Part shown: positions 52,029 through 60,096 of the stretch, in pieces | Layout of the letters: the number at the start of each line of letters is the position of its first letter | Position numbering within the stretch: the first letter of the stretch is position 1 | Assembly (NCBI RefSeq): GCF_017353185.1 | Contig: NZ_JAFMYV010000003.1 | Location: 434,001 to 498,000, forward strand | DNA from: Fibrella rubiginis | GTDB lineage: Bacteria > Bacteroidota > Bacteroidia > Cytophagales > Spirosomataceae | Reading direction: 5' to 3' | DNA: 64,000 nt | Notes under the pieces: model-generated | Told to the model about the DNA's origin: nothing | Databases searched by the model: none | The model's input: the letters and a program-made list of their open reading frames with translations, nothing else | Program-made: the position numbers and the translations under genes

Positions 52029-55000
52029 ATGGCTAAATACGTACTAATCTGCTTTGGGGTTTTTCTGCTGTCGATTACCTCGCTCTGGGCGCAGGATCGG
52101 CAGCTAACCGGCACCCTGCGCGATGAACAGGGGCAGCCCATGCCCGGCGCGAACGTAGTGATCAAGGGTACGTCGCGGGGTACGTCGACCGACGCGGTGG
52201 GTGAGTTTCGCCTTCAGATACCCAGCGGTGGCACCACGCTCACGATTTCGTCGGTAGGCTACCTATCGAAAGAAGTGACCGTAGGGACGGATCAAAACCA
52301 ACTCAACGTAGTCCTTGCTGCCGATGCCCGGCAGCTTCAGGAAGTGACCATCACCACGGCGCTCGGTATTGACCGAAACGCCAAAACATTAACGTATTCC
52401 GCCCAGCGCGTAGAAGGCAGACAGCTGACTGACGTGCGCGACGCCAACTTTACCAACACCCTCAACGGCAAGGTGGCGGGCCTGGTGGTGACGCAGGGCG
52501 CGGGCGGTCCCGGTAGCGCTTCGCGGGTGATTCTGCGGGGCAATCGCTCCATCCAGGGCAACAACAGCGCCCTGTTTGTGGTCGACGGGGTGCCTATCGA
52601 CAACTCTAATAGCGGACAGGTAACGAGCGATTTCGGGGGCTTCAACGGGTCGGACGGGGCATCAAACATCAACCCCGACGACATTGCCTCCATCAGCGTA
52701 TTGAAAGGGGCGGCGGGTTCGGCGCTGTACGGGTCGCGGGCGGCCAACGGCGTAGTGATGATCACCACCAAACGTGGTAAATCGGGCAAGGTCGACGTGA
52801 ACGTCAACTCGGGTGTGGCCATGGAATCGGCGGCGTTGTTGCCGCAGTTTCAAAACGACTATGGGCAGGGCAACGGCGGTGTGGCGTCCGACAAATCCAA
52901 CGGCAGCTGGGGCGTTAAAGGGGCGACGACGTACCCGAATAACGTGGCCAATTTTTTCCGGAATGCCTATTCGACCAACAACAGCGTGGGCATCACGGGC
53001 GGGTCGGAAAAAATCCAGTCCTACGTATCCTACACCCACAACTACAACCAGGGCATTGTGCCCAAAAACGACCTGACGCGCCATACGCTCAACCTGCGGC
53101 TGAATACGCAGATCAGCAGCCGCCTCACCACCGACGCCAAGATCACCTACATCAACCAGTCGATTGATAATAAGGTCAGGGTTGGCGAAGGCGGCGTGGT
53201 GTTGAACGCCTACAAGGTGCCCCGCTCGGTAGACCTGGCCGACTACAAGAACGTGGCCGATGAAGCTGGAAACCCCCGCTACTGGACCACGTCGTCGGTG
53301 TACATGAACCCCTACTGGACGGTCGACCGGATTGCCAACAACGAACTTCGCAACCGGGTGCTGCTGCTGGGATCGGCCCGCTACGAACTCACCGACTGGC
53401 TGAGCGTGCAGGGCCGGGCCAGCTACGACCGCTACGACGATGCAAACACGTATCAGTACGCCGACCGTACCTTACTCTACGCACAGACGGGCGGTACGTA
53501 TCAGGTAGCCAACGCCCAGAACATTGAGCGGAACATAGACATCCTGTTTCAGGGAAACAATGGCCTTGGTGGCGGGCTAAAACTAGCCTACAACCTTGGC
53601 GGATCGGTGAATGACCGCAGCAACATTTTCACCCAAACCAACGCCAATGGGCTGCTGGTGCCCAACAAGTTCGACCTGCAATTTGCCCGGACCCTCCAGG
53701 TGTTCACGGGTCTGGTGAAGCGGCAGTTAGAGTCAGTATACGGAACGGCCAGCCTGTCGCTGAATGACTACCTGATTCTGGACGTCACCGCCCGCAACGA
53801 CTGGTCGAGCACCCTGCCCGCGCCGCACTCGTATTTCTATCCGTCGGTGGGCGTCACGGCCGTTGTGTCTGACATGACTACGTTGCCGGACGCCATCTCG
53901 TTTGCCAAAATCCGGGCATCGTATGCGCAGGTGGGTAATGACCCCGACCCCTACCGGCTGGCCCAGACCTACTCATTCGGGCAGGGCGGCACGGGGGGCT
54001 TTGTCAGCCGCGACGGCACCAAGCCCATCGAGAACCTGAAGCCTGAAATTACAACCTCGCTCGAAATCGGGGCCGACGTGCGTTTTCTCAACAACCGGCT
54101 GGGCCTGGATTTTACGTTCTACAAAACCAACTCCCGCAACCAACTGCTCACGCTCGGTCTGGCACCGGCATCGGGCTTCTCCGACCAGTTTATCAACGCC
54201 GGTAACGTACAGAACACCGGTTTTGAAATGTCGCTGACGGCCAAACCACTGGCCGCCAGTAGCCGCCTGCAATGGGATCTGACCCTGAATGCCGCCCGCA
54301 ACAAAAACCTGATCGTGGCGCTGGACCCCAACATCAAGCAGTCTTTTCTGGGCGGCAGCTTTGGCCGGCTGGCCACACCAGTGGTACGGGAGGGCGGCTC
54401 GTATGGTGACCTGTATGCATTCCGCTGGCAGCGCGACGCCCAGAATCGGTTTGTTGTCGACGCCAACGGCAAGCCCCTGTCGAGCAAGGAAGCAGAGTAT
54501 ATCGGCAACTTCAACCCCAATTTTTCGCTGGGTCTGAACAACAGTTTCACCTACGGCAACCTCTCGTTCGGCTTCCTGATCGACGGTAAGTTTGGCGGCG
54601 TGCTGGCGTCAGGTACCGATGCCAACTCGGCCTTCGACGGCACGGCAGCCTACACCACCGCCAACCGCGACGGGGGCTGGATACTACCCGCCGTGACGCC
54701 CACCGGCGAAGCCAACACCAAAGCCATCAACGCCGAAACGTTCTGGACCACGGTATCGGGCGGGCGGTATTCGTGGGGTGAATTTTTTGCCTACGACGCC
54801 ACCAACGTACGCGTTCGGGAGCTGACACTGGGCTACACCATCAACACACCCGGCACGTTCATCAAGTCGGCGCGGCTGTCGCTGGTGGCACGGAACCTGT
54901 TTTTCCTCTACCGCGGCAATGCCATCCTGGATATTCCGGGGGTAGACAAGCGTAAGCTTCAGTACGATCCCGACGTGAATCTCGGCGCGGGCAATTTCCA

Positions 55001-55067
55001 GGGCATTGAAAACGGCAACCTGCCCTCTACCCGCACCCTGGGCCTTAATCTGAAACTGGCATTTTAA
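52029..55067 (+). CDS. SusC/RagA-family TonB-dependent outer-membrane transporter
   Basis: A 1012-residue protein with a signal peptide (ending SLWAQ). A CarboxypepD_reg-like domain follows (about 24-105; GQPMPGANVVIKGTSRGTST, VGEFRL), then the TonB-dependent plug (RGNRSIQGNNSALFVVDGVPID, ALYGSRAANGVVMITTKRG) and a 22-strand beta-barrel ending in LNLKLAF. It forms the lidded transporter with the SusD-like protein encoded next and should import an oligosaccharide or glycoconjugate processed by the divergent operon. Confidence 0.95.
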   Translation: MAKYVLICFGVFLLSITSLWAQDRQLTGTLRDEQGQPMPGANVVIKGTSRGTSTDAVGEFRLQIPSGGTTLTISSVGYLSKEVTVGTDQNQLNVVLAADARQLQEVTITTALGIDRNAKTLTYSAQRVEGRQLTDVRDANFTNTLNGKVAGLVVTQGAGGPGSASRVILRGNRSIQGNNSALFVVDGVPIDNSNSGQVTSDFGGFNGSDGASNINPDDIASISVLKGAAGSALYGSRAANGVVMITTKRGKSGKVDVNVNSGVAMESAALLPQFQNDYGQGNGGVASDKSNGSWGVKGATTYPNNVANFFRNAYSTNNSVGITGGSEKIQSYVSYTHNYNQGIVPKNDLTRHTLNLRLNTQISSRLTTDAKITYINQSIDNKVRVGEGGVVLNAYKVPRSVDLADYKNVADEAGNPRYWTTSSVYMNPYWTVDRIANNELRNRVLLLGSARYELTDWLSVQGRASYDRYDDANTYQYADRTLLYAQTGGTYQVANAQNIERNIDILFQGNNGLGGGLKLAYNLGGSVNDRSNIFTQTNANGLLVPNKFDLQFARTLQVFTGLVKRQLESVYGTASLSLNDYLILDVTARNDWSSTLPAPHSYFYPSVGVTAVVSDMTTLPDAISFAKIRASYAQVGNDPDPYRLAQTYSFGQGGTGGFVSRDGTKPIENLKPEITTSLEIGADVRFLNNRLGLDFTFYKTNSRNQLLTLGLAPASGFSDQFINAGNVQNTGFEMSLTAKPLAASSRLQWDLTLNAARNKNLIVALDPNIKQSFLGGSFGRLATPVVREGGSYGDLYAFRWQRDAQNRFVVDANGKPLSSKEAEYIGNFNPNFSLGLNNSFTYGNLSFGFLIDGKFGGVLASGTDANSAFDGTAAYTTANRDGGWILPAVTPTGEANTKAINAETFWTTVSGGRYSWGEFFAYDATNVRVRELTLGYTINTPGTFIKSARLSLVARNLFFLYRGNAILDIPGVDKRKLQYDPDVNLGAGNFQGIENGNLPSTRTLGLNLKLAF

Positions 55068-55069
55068 CC

Positions 55070-55145
55070 AAGAAGCAAGAGGTAAGAGACAAGAGGCAAG
55101 ATAACAGAAGCCGTCTTGTCTCTCGCTTCTCGCCTTTTGCCTCTC
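55070..55145. repeat. Inverted repeat K in the susC-susD gap (heptamer units)
   Basis: The left arm starts at 55071 with five 7-bp units (AGAAGCA, AGAGGTA, AGAGACA, AGAGGCA, AGATAAC). The right arm (55113-55145) is an imperfect inverse copy. It sits 3 bp after the susC stop and 16 bp before the susD ATG. It may lower read-through to set SusD:SusC levels, or stabilise the susC mRNA. Confidence 0.8.
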
Positions 55146-55160
55146 ATTTCTCCAAAAGAC

Positions 55161-56726
55161 ATGAACGCTATACTAAAAAATACGCTCTATTGTGGGTTGG
55201 CGGCCCTGTTGGTGCTGGGTCTGTCACGTTGCACAGATAAGTTCGCCGAACTGAATACCAACAAGACCAAGCTGACAACGCTGGGGGCAACAGAATACCC
55301 CTATCTGTTTTCCAAAGCACAATCGGCGTCGTCCTATCCATTCGACAAGTACCAGGTGGCGCAGAACCTGTTTGCCGACCTCTACGCGCAGTACTACGCC
55401 ACCACGGCAACCTATTTCCCGTCTGACCGGTACGTTGTCAGGATGGACTGGCTCACGGCGCACTGGTACCAACCCTACACGCAGGTGGTGCCGCAGTTGA
55501 AAACCCTGCTCGACCAGACCGACAAGGCCTCGCCCGAAAACGCACTGGCCAGCATTATGTGGGTCTACACCTTCCACCGCGTCACCGATTATTATGGGCC
55601 CATCCCCTATTTCAAAGCAGGCGAACCGGCCTTTTCGGTGCCCTACGACGCGCAGGATAAGATCTACGACGACTTCTTTAAGCGCCTCGACGCGGCAACA
55701 GCGGTGCTGAAGACCAAAACGTCGGCCAAGCCCTACAACACGTTCGATCTGATCTACGGCGGCGACGTACCCAAATGGATCAAGTTTGCCAACACGCTCC
55801 GGTTGCGGCTGGCCCTGCGAATCTCAAAAGTCGACCCCGCCCGTGCCAAAACCGAAGCCGAAGCCGCCGTGGCGGGCGGCGTCATGACCGACACCGCTGA
55901 CGACGCACTGATGGTGAAAACCCTCAACGGCGATGACTTCAACGGGCTGGCTGGCATTTCGGTCTGGAACGAGTTCCGGATGAGTGCTTCGTCCGAATCG
56001 CTATTGAAGGGATACGACGATCCGCGCATTGGGGTGTATTTCCAACCTGCCAGCGGCACCAAAACCTATGAGGGCCTGCGCAACGGATTGTTACCTGCCC
56101 AGCTAAACCAGCCCGCCAACTCGAACGATAACAACTCGAATATTGGCGAACGATGGGTGAAAGGGGCTGGCTCGGCCTGGGATTCACAGAAGACTACCCC
56201 CCAGGATATCATGCATGCGTCGGAAGCGTACCTGCTGCGGGCCGAGGGAGCACTCAACGGCTGGACCATGGGCGGCACGGCGCAGGCCCTGTACGAAAAA
56301 GGCATCGAAATGTCGATGAAGCAGTGGGGCATTACCGACGCGGCTAAAGTGGCGGCTTACGTTAGCAGCACCAAAACGCCGGTTGCACCGGGCGACGCGC
56401 TCAATTCACCCGCCCTGTCCAACATTCCCGTAAAGTGGGGCAGCACAGAAGCAGTGCAGCGGGAGCAGATCGGCACGCAAAAATGGCTGGCCCTTTTCCC
56501 CGATGGTATGGAGGCCTGGGCCGAGTTCCGCCGGTCGAGGTATCCAAAGCTGTACCCCATTGCCAATTCAGACAATGCCGACCTGCCATCGGGCACGTTC
56601 ATCCGGCGAATTCCTTTCCTGGACCTGGAAAAGCAAACAAATGGCGATGCCGTGAAGGCCGCCGAAAGTTTGCTGAACGGCCCCGACAAAGCCAGTACGC
56701 CGCTATGGTGGGATAAAAACAAATAG
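55161..56726 (+). CDS. SusD/RagB-family surface glycan-binding lipoprotein
   Basis: A 521-residue protein. ATG 55161 is chosen because it starts a lipoprotein signal with Cys24 (LGLSRCTDKF); an upstream in-frame ATG at 55116 falls in the hairpin gap. The body is the helical SusD-like fold (TPR-like core; YYGPIPYF, ASEAYLLRAEGAL, EAWAEFRRSRYPKL), most like the SusD-like outer-membrane lipoprotein subgroup. It forms the lid of the SusC transporter encoded upstream. Confidence 0.93.
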   Translation: MNAILKNTLYCGLAALLVLGLSRCTDKFAELNTNKTKLTTLGATEYPYLFSKAQSASSYPFDKYQVAQNLFADLYAQYYATTATYFPSDRYVVRMDWLTAHWYQPYTQVVPQLKTLLDQTDKASPENALASIMWVYTFHRVTDYYGPIPYFKAGEPAFSVPYDAQDKIYDDFFKRLDAATAVLKTKTSAKPYNTFDLIYGGDVPKWIKFANTLRLRLALRISKVDPARAKTEAEAAVAGGVMTDTADDALMVKTLNGDDFNGLAGISVWNEFRMSASSESLLKGYDDPRIGVYFQPASGTKTYEGLRNGLLPAQLNQPANSNDNNSNIGERWVKGAGSAWDSQKTTPQDIMHASEAYLLRAEGALNGWTMGGTAQALYEKGIEMSMKQWGITDAAKVAAYVSSTKTPVAPGDALNSPALSNIPVKWGSTEAVQREQIGTQKWLALFPDGMEAWAEFRRSRYPKLYPIANSDNADLPSGTFIRRIPFLDLEKQTNGDAVKAAESLLNGPDKASTPLWWDKNK

Positions 56727-56740
56727 GTGGTCTGGATTCC

Positions 56741-56796
56741 GGCCAGCGCACAAAAAGGCCCGCCAGAGAACTGGCGGGCCTTTTTGTGCGCTGGCC
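56741..56796. terminator. Bidirectional terminator hairpin, 26-bp perfect arms
   Basis: Arms 56741-56766 and 56771-56796 (GGCCAGCGCACAAAAAGGCC...) are perfect, with a 4-base AGAA loop and T/A runs inside the stem. It lies between convergent susD and the TPM gene. Confidence 0.9.
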
Positions 56797-56807
56797 GGGT
56801 TGTCGCG

Positions 56808-57686
56808 CTAATAGTCGCCTCCGGCACCGCCACCGCCGAAGCTGCCACCGCCGAAACCGCCAAAACCACCGCCGCCGCTGTCGCCGCCACCGCCGCCCCA
56901 ACTGCCCGACGAGCTACCCCAGCCCGAGAACGTGGTGTAGGGCAGAAACATACCGCCGCCCCGGTAGCCACTTCCCCCGCGGCCACCCCCACCCGATCGG
57001 CGCGAGATAAAGAAGATAACTAGTGCGGCAATGAACACCCAGAATAGAATGTCGCTCAGCGATGTATCGCCGTTACTGTCGCGTGGGTCGGCTTTGTATT
57101 CGCCGCTGGCCCGACGGATGATCTCGGTAGTGGCCTGGTCGAGGCCCTGAAAATATTGTTGCTGCTTAAAATTGGGTGCCAGAATCTGGCTGATAATGCG
57201 TTTGGCAATGGCATCCGGAATAGCTCCTTCCAGACCATAGCCCGTGGCGATATAGAGCTTGCGGTTGCCGGGGGCCCACAGCAGCACCAGGCCGTTGTTC
57301 TTCCCTTTCTGCCCCACGCCCCACTTCCGGCCAATAGAAAACGCATAGTCGGCCGCTTCATATTGCCCCGTCGATTTCACCACAACAATGGTAATCTGGG
57401 TAGACGTCGAATCGTTGTAGGTATCCAGTTTTCGCTCCAGTTGCTGCACCTCACTTGGCGAGAGCATACCCACAAGGTCGTTGACCAGTCGGGGTGGGTT
57501 AGGGCGGTTGGGCAGGCTGTCGTCAGGAACAGTCTGCGCCAGCAGAGGTGCCGACAGTAATAGCCCGATAACCCAGCTACCAAAAAGAGCCAGCCGCAAA
57601 AGACGAGAAAAAGAGGGAACGTGGATCACGGGAACGGAGGGTGTTGGCACAAGGTGCGCCGAGGGGTCAGCCAAGCGAAATATCAT
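56808..57686 (-). CDS. TPM-domain membrane protein with Gly-rich tail (YgcG-like)
   Basis: 292 residues from ATG 57686; further in-frame ATGs at 57707-57713 are possible and would lengthen the overlap with the preceding gene. It has a signal peptide (ending PLLAQ), a TPM/Psb32-like domain (about 30-185; VNDLVGMLSPSEVQQLERKL, TQITIVVVKSTG, KNNGLVLLWAPGNRKLYIATGYGLEG), one membrane helix (LSDILFWVFIAALVIFFI) and a Gly/Ser-rich C-terminus ending GGAGGDY. It is usually found with LemA and a second TPM gene, as here; the role in envelope maintenance is unclear. Confidence 0.88.
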   Translation of the reverse strand: MIFRLADPSAHLVPTPSVPVIHVPSFSRLLRLALFGSWVIGLLLSAPLLAQTVPDDSLPNRPNPPRLVNDLVGMLSPSEVQQLERKLDTYNDSTSTQITIVVVKSTGQYEAADYAFSIGRKWGVGQKGKNNGLVLLWAPGNRKLYIATGYGLEGAIPDAIAKRIISQILAPNFKQQQYFQGLDQATTEIIRRASGEYKADPRDSNGDTSLSDILFWVFIAALVIFFISRRSGGGGRGGSGYRGGGMFLPYTTFSGWGSSSGSWGGGGGDSGGGGFGGFGGGSFGGGGAGGDY

Positions 57687-58092
57687 CCGATAGCTCGTTT
57701 TGGTCATCATCAACGCTGGGGAAATACTGTTTCAGTTGACGGCCCGCCTGCTCTATACCCCGGCTCAGGCCCTCTACATAGTCATTTTTGGCAAAATGCT
57801 GCCGCATCAGGTCTTTGATGGTATCCCAAAAACCAGCGGGCACCTTGGCGTCGATACCCGAATCACCCAGTACGGCGAATTTGCGGTCGTCGTGGGCCAG
57901 GTAAAAGAGCACACCATTTTGCTGGCGCGTCTGGTGCATACCCAGGTGTTTGAACACCTCGATGGCCCGCTGCATGGGGTCGCCGTTGGGGCAGTTAGCC
58001 TCCAGATGCACCCGAATTTCGCCCGATGTTTCCTGTTCGGCCTGCCGGATGGCGGCAATCAACTGCTGTTGCTGTTCGGGAGTGAGGAGCAT
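57667..58092 (-). CDS. Small cytoplasmic TPM-domain protein
   Basis: A 141-residue protein. ATG 58092 gives the family N-terminus (LLTPEQQQQLIAAIRQAEQET); upstream in-frame codons run through hairpin L and are rejected. It is a TPM-domain protein with GEIRVHLE, NGVLFYLAHDDRKFAVLGDSG and a C-terminal acidic tail. It overlaps the following TPM membrane protein gene by 20 bp and lies in the lemA cluster. No signal peptide is visible. Confidence 0.88.
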   Translation of the reverse strand: MLLTPEQQQQLIAAIRQAEQETSGEIRVHLEANCPNGDPMQRAIEVFKHLGMHQTRQQNGVLFYLAHDDRKFAVLGDSGIDAKVPAGFWDTIKDLMRQHFAKNDYVEGLSRGIEQAGRQLKQYFPSVDDDQNELSDDISLG

Positions 58093-58106
58093 GGCTTTCT
58101 TTGAAC

Positions 58107-58216
58107 GAACACTGTATAATGAACAATCGGTCCGCCGATGCGGCACAATGTTGCTTACGCCACAGTAAACACTCTTGTACCGCATCGGCGGACCGATTGT
58201 TCATTATACAGTGTTC
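58107..58216. repeat. Inverted repeat L in the lemA-TPM gap (37-bp perfect arms)
   Basis: Arms 58107-58143 and 58180-58216 are perfect inverse copies with a 36-base loop. The arm contains CGGTCCGCCGATGCGG, close to the inner stem of repeat C. The loop carries TGTTGCTTACGCCA (58149-58162), nearly identical to a word in repeat D. It lies between codirectional genes of one presumed operon. Confidence 0.95.
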
Positions 58217-58224
58217 ATTCCTTT

Positions 58225-58815
58225 CTATTTGCTGTCAAAATTCACGCTCGGTGCACTCTGCGCAGCCTGGCTAGCCTGGAAGAAGCCTTTGCGCTGGAAC
58301 CCAAAGATGCCTGCAAAAATGCTGGCCGGGAACGTCCGCACGGCCACGTTGTAGTTACCCACCACGCCGTTGAAATCATTGCGCGATACGGCAATGCGGT
58401 TTTCGGTGCCTTCCAGTTGCGCCTGCAATTCCCTAAAGCCTTCGGTGGCGCGTAGTTGCGGATAATTTTCCGACACGGCTAACAGTCGCGACAGCGAACC
58501 GCCCAGCTGGTCTTGTGCCGCCTGGAATTTCTGAAGATTTTCGGGGGTAAGCTGGTCGGCGGTGAGTTTGATACTGGTTGCGTTAGCGCGCGCCTCAATC
58601 ACGCTCTGCAAGGTGCTTTTCTCAAAATTGGCAGCCCCCTGCACCGTCTTCACCAGGTTCGGAATCAGGTCGGCACGGCGTTGGTATTGGGTTTGTACAC
58701 CGGCCCATGACTGCTCAACGGCAGTATCTTTTTGCACAAGTCCGTTGTATGAACTACAGCCTGCCACGCCCAAAATGACGGCTATAACAATGAAAATGAT
58801 TAGTCCTCTTGACAT
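58225..58815 (-). CDS. lemA: LemA family protein
   Basis: A 196-residue protein with an N-terminal hydrophobic anchor ending in a lipobox-like GVAGCSS, then the four-helix LemA fold with the signature YNGLVQKDTAVEQSW, RRADLIPNLVKTVQG and NYPQLRA. LemA proteins are membrane-associated with no agreed activity and commonly co-occur with TPM-domain proteins, as here. The C-terminus (FQRKGFF) is typical. Confidence 0.93.
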   Translation of the reverse strand: MSRGLIIFIVIAVILGVAGCSSYNGLVQKDTAVEQSWAGVQTQYQRRADLIPNLVKTVQGAANFEKSTLQSVIEARANATSIKLTADQLTPENLQKFQAAQDQLGGSLSRLLAVSENYPQLRATEGFRELQAQLEGTENRIAVSRNDFNGVVGNYNVAVRTFPASIFAGIFGFQRKGFFQASQAAQSAPSVNFDSK

Positions 58816-59075
58816 GATTTTTACGGTTTGATCGAAACTGGTTTGTGGTTCGTAAACGGCTCAAAGCTAATAACAGTTATCAGTTTTCGGCACACAGTGG
58901 TGTTGGGTGGTCATTTGCAGCGCATTACCGGCGTTTTTGTCATTCCATGTCTGCTGTACCTATTCATTCGCCCATACGGCAACATGAATTGGTCCGGGTC
59001 CCGAACCCCTCGTGCCAATACGTTATGAACCTCACAGGTAATTGACCTGGTGGTGGGTAGAGGGCTACATAGCCA

Positions 59076-59126
59076 AAAAGCCAGGAGGCTGCCGCAAGCT
59101 ATGTGCGCGGCAGCCTCCTGGCTTTT
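59076..59126 (-). terminator. Terminator hairpin of the DUF547 gene (20-bp perfect arms)
   Basis: Arms 59076-59095 (AAAAGCCAGGAGGCTGCCGC) and 59107-59126 with an 11-base loop. T-runs on the exit side make it an effective terminator for the leftward DUF547 gene. The rest of the 332-bp gap up to the lemA start shows nothing else. Confidence 0.9.
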
Positions 59127-59147
59127 ATCTGCTGGTTCCTATCGCTT

Positions 59148-59927
59148 CTACTGCTCGTTCAGTGCCCAGTCGTAGGTCTGGTACGAGATTTTGGTGTCGT
59201 CGGTGATTTTGGTTTTCGAAAACTTGTTCACTACGTCTTTCACCGACATGCCTTTCATTTTCTTGAAATCACCACCATACCAGTCCAGGATTTTGGAGAG
59301 ACTGGCCTGCTTGGCCGTGATCGAGTTTTTGGCGGGGTTGTTCAGAAAGTCGCTACCCTGATCGTCGAGTTGGGCATCGAGGCGGCTACCCTCAAACGCC
59401 TCATTGCGCAGGCGGGGGCACGATTTGGCCGCGCACACCAGCGCGAAGTGAATGCGTGGCTCCGAAAACTTCTTGCGGATAATGCCGTGCTCGATGTTGT
59501 TCAGATCGTAGGTCTCACCCCCGATTTTGATGAATTTAACATCCCATGGCGTGTTGACAAACGGGATTTTGATCTTCGCGCCAATGTCTTTGATGCTTTT
59601 CACGGGGTAGTGATCCAACACAAGCTGAATCGTGAACGCGTTGTAGGCGTTGATCCAGTAAGCCAGTTGGTCGTCTTTACTCCAGCTATCGACGGGGGCG
59701 TTTTTGCTCAGCAGATCGAGGTAGCTTTTTAGTTCGGCCTTGTCTTTGGCGAAGCCCTTATAGTTGACCATACCTTTGTTGTCGACGTGTTCTTTCAGCA
59801 ATTTATTGAATATGGCGTGGCTGGGTGCTGCCGCTGACGTGCCCACAGGCAGGTTCACATTGGTTTTGTAGGAAACGAAGCCGAAGCACAGGCAAACAGC
59901 CAGGCCCAGGGCGAGTAGGATCTTCAT
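59148..59927 (-). CDS. DUF547 family exported protein
   Basis: A 259-residue protein from ATG 59927, which starts a signal/anchor helix (MKILLALGLAVCLCFGF); an upstream in-frame ATG at 59984 adds an unrelated leader. DUF547 hallmarks: DDQLAYWINAYNAFTIQLVL, NNIEHGIIR and IHFALVCAAKSCPRLRNEAF, with the two cysteines Cys-x5-Cys and the His/Asn pattern of a papain-like or metal-binding core. Function is unassigned in the family. It is divergent from the TonB-receptor gene. Confidence 0.9.
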   Translation of the reverse strand: MKILLALGLAVCLCFGFVSYKTNVNLPVGTSAAAPSHAIFNKLLKEHVDNKGMVNYKGFAKDKAELKSYLDLLSKNAPVDSWSKDDQLAYWINAYNAFTIQLVLDHYPVKSIKDIGAKIKIPFVNTPWDVKFIKIGGETYDLNNIEHGIIRKKFSEPRIHFALVCAAKSCPRLRNEAFEGSRLDAQLDDQGSDFLNNPAKNSITAKQASLSKILDWYGGDFKKMKGMSVKDVVNKFSKTKITDDTKISYQTYDWALNEQ

Positions 59928-60039
59928 GAGTAGTGATCGTTTTTGGGAGATATACGTCATTAACGCCGGTAAAGTTTTGATCATTTGCTTAGTAGATGAA
60001 GAGAAGATTGACGGGTATCTTCAGCACATTACTCTGTAA

Positions 60040-60073
60040 TTGTACCCATAGAGCAAATATTATTCTATTTTTG
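60040..60073 (+). promoter_or_regulatory. Bacteroidota-type promoter of the TonB-receptor gene
   Basis: TTG (60040-60042), a 23-bp spacer and an exact TAnnTTTG element, TATTTTTG (60066-60073), 23 bp upstream of the ATG. Confidence 0.6.
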
Positions 60074-60096
60074 AATTGAACTAACCAATATTACCT

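Noticed and set aside
51800..52036. 78-codon ORF upstream of susC
   Set aside because: No signal peptide, domain or codon bias. It overlaps the susC start and lies in AT-rich leader DNA.
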